This document shows, piece by piece, positions 60,202 through 64,000 of a stretch of 64,000 bases of DNA. Within the stretch, counting starts at the first letter, position 1, and each line of letters starts with the position of its first letter. A model generated the notes under the pieces. It saw only the letters and a list, made by a program, of their open reading frames with translations, searched no databases and had not been told where the DNA came from. The stretch covers positions 18,922 through 82,921 of the forward strand of contig JBDTNY010000022.1 of the NCBI GenBank assembly GCA_039933515.1. The letters run 5' to 3'. This DNA comes from JAOUEA01 sp039933515 (lineage in GTDB: Bacteria; Actinomycetota; UBA4738; HRBIN12). Made by a program: the position numbers and the translations under genes.

Positions 60202-61176
60202 ATGAAAGCGATCGTGCAGGATCGATACGGATCGGCGGACGTGCTGGAGTTCCGCGACATCGAGGAGCCGGTGGTGGGTGAGGACGACGTGCTCGTCCGG
60301 GTGCACGCCGCCGGCGCCGGCCCAGACGTCTGGCACCTGATGACCGGGATGCCCTACATGGCGCGCCCGATGATCGGGCTCCGCCGGCCGAGGATCGCCG
60401 TCCGAGGCTGGGACGTCGCCGGCACGGTCGAGGCCGTCGGCGCGAACGTCACGGACGTCCGGCCTGGGGATGAAGTCATGGGCACCGCCGAGAAGGGCTC
60501 CTTCGCCGAGCTCGCGGTCACGCCGGCGGCCAAGCTGGTGCCGAAGCCCGCCACCCTCAGCCTCGAGCAGGCGGCCGCGATCCCGATCTCGGGTGCCACC
60601 GCCCTGCGGGCCGTCCGCGACGCGGGGAAGGTGCAGCCCGGTCAGTCCGTGCTGGTCATCGGCGCGAGCGGCGGCGTGGGATCGCTGGCTGTCCAGATCG
60701 CGAAGGCATCCGGGGCCACCGTCACCGGCGTCTGCAGCACCGCGAAGGCGGACCTCGTGCGGTCGATCGGAGCGAACGAGGTGATCGACTACACCCGCGA
60801 GGACTTCGCGGACGGTTCGCGTCGCTGGGACCTGATCGTCGACACCGCGGGTCGCCGGCCCTTGTCGCAACTGCGCCGCGCGCTCACCCCGAAAGGGACC
60901 CTCGTGATCGTGGGCGGCGACGGCGGCGGGCGGTGGACCGGCGGCTTCTTCCGCGGCGTGCTGCGCGCGCCGTTGGTGTCCCTGTTCGTGGGTCAGCGGA
61001 TGGGCGGGCTGGCCACGAAGGTGGCGCGCGAGGATCTCGTCACCCTCACGGAGCTGATCGAGGCGGGCACGCTCGCGCCGGTGATCGACCGGACCTATCC
61101 GCTGATCGAGGCACCCGACGCGATCCGGTACCTCGCGCAGGGTCACGCGGCGGGCAAGATCGTCGTCACCGTGTAG
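60202..61176 (+). CDS. NADPH:quinone-reductase-like zinc-independent alcohol dehydrogenase
   Basis: A 324-aa MDR-family oxidoreductase. MKAIVQDRYGSADVLEF start, PVVGEDDVLVRVHAAG, the Rossmann motif VLVIGASGGVGSLAVQIAKASGA near residue 155, and LVDTAGRRPLSQ-like catalysis region. The usual zinc-ligand Cys/His residues are missing, so NADPH:quinone/zinc-independent type. GAGAGGGGA precedes the ATG. Controlled by the divergent TetR, judged from the operators. Confidence 0.92.
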   Translation: MKAIVQDRYGSADVLEFRDIEEPVVGEDDVLVRVHAAGAGPDVWHLMTGMPYMARPMIGLRRPRIAVRGWDVAGTVEAVGANVTDVRPGDEVMGTAEKGSFAELAVTPAAKLVPKPATLSLEQAAAIPISGATALRAVRDAGKVQPGQSVLVIGASGGVGSLAVQIAKASGATVTGVCSTAKADLVRSIGANEVIDYTREDFADGSRRWDLIVDTAGRRPLSQLRRALTPKGTLVIVGGDGGGRWTGGFFRGVLRAPLVSLFVGQRMGGLATKVAREDLVTLTELIEAGTLAPVIDRTYPLIEAPDAIRYLAQGHAAGKIVVTV

Positions 61177-61280
61177 CGACGAGGCCGCTGATGGGCACCC
61201 CGACCTCAGGTCCTTTGGCCTTCTGTCGGGGTGCTGGCCGTGTTGAGCTGCCCCCTTCACGGCGGAAGGGGAAGATCGGG

Positions 61281-61757
61281 ATGAAGATCGAACGATGGGT
61301 TGTTTTGATCTCGGCCTCAGTGCTGCTGCTGGCCACAGCATGTTCTACGTCGACCTCCGAGTCTTCGGCCACACCGGAGGCCGCCAGCGGATCGGGCGCC
61401 ACGTCGGGTGAGGCGGTGGCGGTTTCGCTGAAGCAGTGGTCCATCACTCCCACGGCCACGACGCTTCCGTCGGGATCCATCACGTTCGACGTGTCGAATG
61501 AGGGCACGATCCCGCATGAGTTCGTGGTGATGTCGACCGACACGCTCGCGGCCGACTTCCCCATCTCGAGCTTCGAAGGCGAGGCCGACCGGTTCGACGA
61601 GGACACCGCCGGGACGAACGCCGGGGAGACCGGCGACATGGAGGCAGGTGCCACGCAAGCGCTCATGCTCGATCTGGCGCCCGGTCACTACGCATTCGTA
61701 TGCAACCTACCGGAGCACTACGGCCAGGGGATGCACGTCGATTTCACGGTGACCTAG
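61281..61757 (+). CDS. Cupredoxin-like lipoprotein
   Basis: A 158-aa lipoprotein, lipobox LLATAC with Cys at residue 21, then a Ser/Thr/Ala linker and a blue-copper fold with candidate ligands His in IPHEFVV, and Cys, His and Met in VCNLPEHYGQGMH. Third separate cupredoxin in this window and more like sulfocyanin/plastocyanin-like exported types. ATG 61281 follows GAAGGGGAAG. Confidence 0.82.
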   Translation: MKIERWVVLISASVLLLATACSTSTSESSATPEAASGSGATSGEAVAVSLKQWSITPTATTLPSGSITFDVSNEGTIPHEFVVMSTDTLAADFPISSFEGEADRFDEDTAGTNAGETGDMEAGATQALMLDLAPGHYAFVCNLPEHYGQGMHVDFTVT

Positions 61758-62037
61758 CCGCCGGCGTGGCGTGCAGATAGAAGTCGGTCCTCGTCCGCTC
61801 GATCGGGGCCCTCGGCAGCTCGACTACACGCGAGGACTCCACGGGCGGCCGACGGCAGTCGAGGCGATCGTCGACAGGCGGGCCGGCTTCCGCTAGAGGA
61901 GTTCCGGCCCGCCCTCGCGAGGGAGACCGCGGAGGATCTCGAGGCGCTGCGCGCGTTGATCGAGGACGAGAGGTCACCGGCCGGCAAGACCGTCGTCAAG
62001 GCGTAGAGGTTTGGGACGGTTCACGGATCGTTCGCCG
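61758..62037. other. 280-base gap, possible gene remnant
   Basis: Between the cupredoxin and the TetR stop. In one frame, from about 61890 to a stop at 62004-62006, codons read as a helical acidic tail (EEFRPALARETAEDLEAL ... GKTVVKA). No start is found in that frame and an earlier GTG-initiated frame ends at about 61896, so this could be a frameshifted remnant; evidence is weak. Confidence 0.25.
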
Positions 62038-62685
62038 TTAGCGCTCGAGCCCGTCGAGGATGAGGTCGAGACCGAAGGCGAACTCTTCGGTGTAGTCGTA
62101 ACCCTGCTTCCCGAGCTCGACGACCACTTCGGCCAGGTACGGGTAATCGCTCCCTTGGTCGCCGACGGTGGCGGCCGCCATGTCGGCGGACTCCTCCGGC
62201 GTGTCGAACGGGATCGACCGCTCCTGCAGCGCGAACCCGTAGGTATAGCTGTCGAGCAGGCTGTACGCATGCACCGCCTCCCTGAACGGGAACCCGGCTT
62301 CCCTCAGGCAGCCCATCGTCGCGTTGTGGTGGGTTGCACTGGCGGGACCCGGATGCATGCGCGTCTCCATCAGACCGATCGCCCACTGATGGCGTCGCAG
62401 CGCCCCACGGGCCGAGATCCCTCGCTCGCGGAGCTCCTGCTTCCAGTTCCCTCCGATCACGGGGGGATACATCTCCGCGAAGACCACGTCCACCATGTCG
62501 TCGAGGAGGTCCTCCTTGTTGGCGACGTGCCGGTACAGCGCCATCGGGGCTGCGTCGAGGTCCTCCGCGAGGTGTCGCATGCTCAGGGAGTCGAAGCCTC
62601 CGGCGTCCGCGAGCGCGATGGCGCGTGCCACGATCCGCTCCCGGCTCAGGGGAGGCCCGGCGCCTCGCTTCTTCTTGTCGGTCAT
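62038..62685 (-). CDS. TetR-family regulator (second copy)
   Basis: A 215-aa TetR, related to the gene at 59388 (SRERIVARAIALADAGGFDSLSMRHLAEDLDAAPMALYRHVANKEDLLDDMVDVVFAEM). The helix-turn-helix and the first helix of the effector domain are closely similar, while the remainder differs. Start ATG 62685 behind GAGAGGTG. It faces the DUF4386 gene across a TTGACA promoter with operators of the same style. Confidence 0.92.
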   Translation of the reverse strand: MTDKKKRGAGPPLSRERIVARAIALADAGGFDSLSMRHLAEDLDAAPMALYRHVANKEDLLDDMVDVVFAEMYPPVIGGNWKQELRERGISARGALRRHQWAIGLMETRMHPGPASATHHNATMGCLREAGFPFREAVHAYSLLDSYTYGFALQERSIPFDTPEESADMAAATVGDQGSDYPYLAEVVVELGKQGYDYTEEFAFGLDLILDGLER

Positions 62686-62717
62686 CTGCCCACCTCTCAC
62701 CGATCTGTGGGGGCCGC

Positions 62718-62747
62718 TTGACATGCGTACACCGTACGCGCTACCTT
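62718..62747 (+). promoter_or_regulatory. Promoter TTGACA with operator in spacer
   Basis: TTGACA at 62718-62723 and TACCTT at 62742-62747, spacer 18 bases; same layout as at 60129. Confidence 0.7.
62725..62739. promoter_or_regulatory. TetR operator 1 of the second locus (GCGTAC-ACC-GTACGC)
   Basis: Perfect palindrome with 6-base arms inside the promoter spacer. Confidence 0.75.
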
Positions 62748-62759
62748 ACCACCCATGGT

Positions 62760-62774
62760 GCGTACGGTGTACGC
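62760..62774. promoter_or_regulatory. TetR operator 2 of the second locus (GCGTAC-GGT-GTACGC)
   Basis: Perfect palindrome (arms can be extended by one base each side), 35 bases from operator 1 centre-to-centre, just upstream of the ribosome-binding site. Confidence 0.78.
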
Positions 62775-62796
62775 ACACGAGTGGGAGGAACCCGAT

Positions 62797-63522
62797 GTGA
62801 GTCCGTTGAGAAGGTCCGCGTTCATCGCAGGCGCACTATTCATCGTCACGTTCATCGTCAGCATCCCGGCGGCGTTGGTGCTGTACACCCCGGTGCTCGA
62901 CAACGTCCGCTTCGTCCTCGGTGTCGGCGGGGATAGCCGCATCGCCTTCGGCGCGTTCCTGGAGATGGTCCTCATCGTCGCCAACATCGGGACCGCGGTC
63001 GTGCTGTACCCGATCCTCAAGCGCCAGAACGAAACGCTCTCGCTCGGCTACGTCACCGCTCGCATCGTCGAAAGTACGTTCATCGCCATCGGTCTCGTCG
63101 GACTGCTCGGTGTCCTGACGTTGCGACAGGACTTCGCAGGGTCGCCCGGCGCAGACGCGGCTTCGTTCGTGACCGTCGGCAGGTCGCTGGTCGCGATCCA
63201 TGATTGGACGTTCCTTTTGGGGCCGGGTTGGATCGTCGGCATCGGGAACGGGCTGATCCTGGGCTACCTGATGTTCACGTCCGGCCTCGTGCCTCGCCGG
63301 ATGGCGCTGTTGGGGCTGATCGGAGGCCCGCTGATCCTCATCTCCGGCACCGCCGTGCTGCTCAACGTCATCGAGCCAGGCTCGCCGGCCCAGGTCCTGG
63401 CCACGATCCCGGAGTTCTTCTGGGAGTTGTCCCTCGGCATCTACCTCATGGTCAAGGGGTTCAGGCCGTCCCCGATCACCGAGGAGATCGAGACGGCGGC
63501 GCCGTTGGTGGTCGCGGCGTAG
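62797..63522 (+). CDS. DUF4386 integral membrane protein
   Basis: A 241-aa protein with six helices of the DUF4386 type (FIAGALFIVTFIVSIPAALVLY start; RFVLGVGGDSRIAFGAFLEMVLIVANIGTAVVLYPIL in the middle). The GTG at 62797 with GTGGGAGGA upstream is preferred: an ATG at 62755 would put the operator inside the coding region. Function not known; the divergent TetR is probably its regulator. Confidence 0.85.
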   Translation: MSPLRRSAFIAGALFIVTFIVSIPAALVLYTPVLDNVRFVLGVGGDSRIAFGAFLEMVLIVANIGTAVVLYPILKRQNETLSLGYVTARIVESTFIAIGLVGLLGVLTLRQDFAGSPGADAASFVTVGRSLVAIHDWTFLLGPGWIVGIGNGLILGYLMFTSGLVPRRMALLGLIGGPLILISGTAVLLNVIEPGSPAQVLATIPEFFWELSLGIYLMVKGFRPSPITEEIETAAPLVVAA

Positions 63523-63578
63523 TCATGGAGACCGGTTCGACGTCAGCGCGACTCGACGAGGGCCAGGTCTCCATTAGG

Positions 63579-64000
63579 ATGCCGAGCTGGATGACTGCTC
63601 GGCTCGTCGCTCTCTGCTTCGATGCGAACGACCCGCTGCGCCTCGCGCGCTTCTGGGCCGAGGCGCTTCGCTGGGAGGTCGACGACGAGAACCAGGATGG
63701 GGTCGGCCTCCTGCCGACGGATGACACCAAGTTCGGGATCCTCTTCGCGCCGGTTCCGGAGGAGAAGGTGGGTGCGAATCGACTCCATCTCGATCTGACG
63801 ACCACCTCCATCGATGACCAGAACGAAACGGTTCGGAGGCTCGTCGAACTGGGTGGCCGCCATATCGACATCGGTCAGAGCCCGGACGAGAAGCACGTCG
63901 TGCTCGCCGACCCGGAAGGCAACGAGCTCTGCATCATCGAGCCGACCAACAACTTCCTGGCCGACTGCGAACGCCTCGGATCGATCACGTGCGACGGTTC
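63579..64000 (+). CDS. VOC/glyoxalase-like protein, truncated by the window end
   Basis: The visible 140 residues begin MTARLVALCFDANDPLRLARFWAEALRWE after a possible four-residue extension, followed by GILFAPVPEEKVGANRLHLDLTT and KHVVLADPEGNELCIIEP, as in the glyoxalase-like domain family. The reading frame is open to the edge. ATG 63579 or 63591 are both possible. Confidence 0.8.
   Translation, partial: MPSWMTARLVALCFDANDPLRLARFWAEALRWEVDDENQDGVGLLPTDDTKFGILFAPVPEEKVGANRLHLDLTTTSIDDQNETVRRLVELGGRHIDIGQSPDEKHVVLADPEGNELCIIEPTNNFLADCERLGSITCDG

Noticed and set aside
61758..62037. Possible coding remnant between the cupredoxin and TetR genes
   Set aside because: No complete reading frame with a start; kept only as a low-confidence gap note.
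1..64000. tRNA, rRNA, CRISPR or prophage genes
   Set aside because: I scanned for T-loop-like GGTTCGA contexts, rRNA core segments, spaced repeats and phage structural motifs by eye and found none; a tRNAscan/Infernal run would be decisive.

Overview
The window is GC-rich (roughly 70 percent), tightly packed and dominated by chromosomal housekeeping and accessory genes. Several features point to an actinomycetote: a nickel superoxide dismutase with its processing peptidase, inositol-3-phosphate synthase behind a PadR regulator, an F420-type LLM flavoenzyme, group-II-style ECF transport, frequent GTG/TTG starts and many 4-base ATGA/GTGA overlaps. The lack of closely recognisable gene blocks suggests an uncultured or poorly sampled lineage; I cannot name a genus. 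I see no rRNA, tRNA, CRISPR array, phage genes or insertion sequence.

Layout. 79-7841: YchF-like NTPase, a repeat-rich secreted acidic protein, a calcium-repeat secreted protein, divergent sodN/sodX, a secreted RTX-repeat protein, an anchored matrixin protease, a TusA-DsrE sulfur-relay pair and an anchored protein of unknown role. 7931-17860: MarR-MFS unit, two more MFS exporters, a TolB-propeller/cupredoxin fusion, an LLM flavoenzyme, a padR-ino1 operon and a small Doc-like toxin-antitoxin pair with a degenerate Fic motif. 18601-24000: a cobalamin-riboswitch-controlled operon coding for two secreted transcobalamin-like proteins plus a complete ECF transporter. 24153-31502: assorted enzymes (YaaA, PAC2, hydrolase, GNAT) and a two-component system. 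31465-35277: a redox operon (ferredoxin, NuoF-like, ferric-reductase-like, ApbE, small anchored protein). 35457-43133: aldo/keto reductase, a catabolic run with a split transketolase, and a second two-component system. 43138-49832: GNAT, pirin, a giant adenylate-cyclase/AAA/TPR regulator, then a cupredoxin lipoprotein and a lipoprotein carrying a 558-base near-perfect internal duplication. 49978-58040: VOC/DinB genes, an ArsR-SRPBCC-VOC operon, an orphan type IV pilin, and an rsbQ / RsbP-like phosphatase / TOPRIM operon. 58067-64000: two paralogous TetR regulators, each facing a divergent gene and sharing the same promoter-operator architecture, plus a third small cupredoxin and a truncated VOC gene at the edge.

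The most striking system is the B12 block at 18601-24000. A cobalamin riboswitch on the minus strand (about 23883-24000) precedes a six-repeat alpha/alpha-barrel exoprotein, a C-terminally anchored protein resembling the beta domain of intrinsic factor/transcobalamin, and EcfT, EcfA-A' and an S component. It reads as a bacterial, two-chain version of the animal B12 carrier feeding an ECF importer. Other items worth attention are the TTGACA-operator promoters shared by the two TetR loci, the flavin/iron-sulfur operon, the tandem duplicated lipoprotein and the energy-stress rsbQ operon with an added TOPRIM gene.
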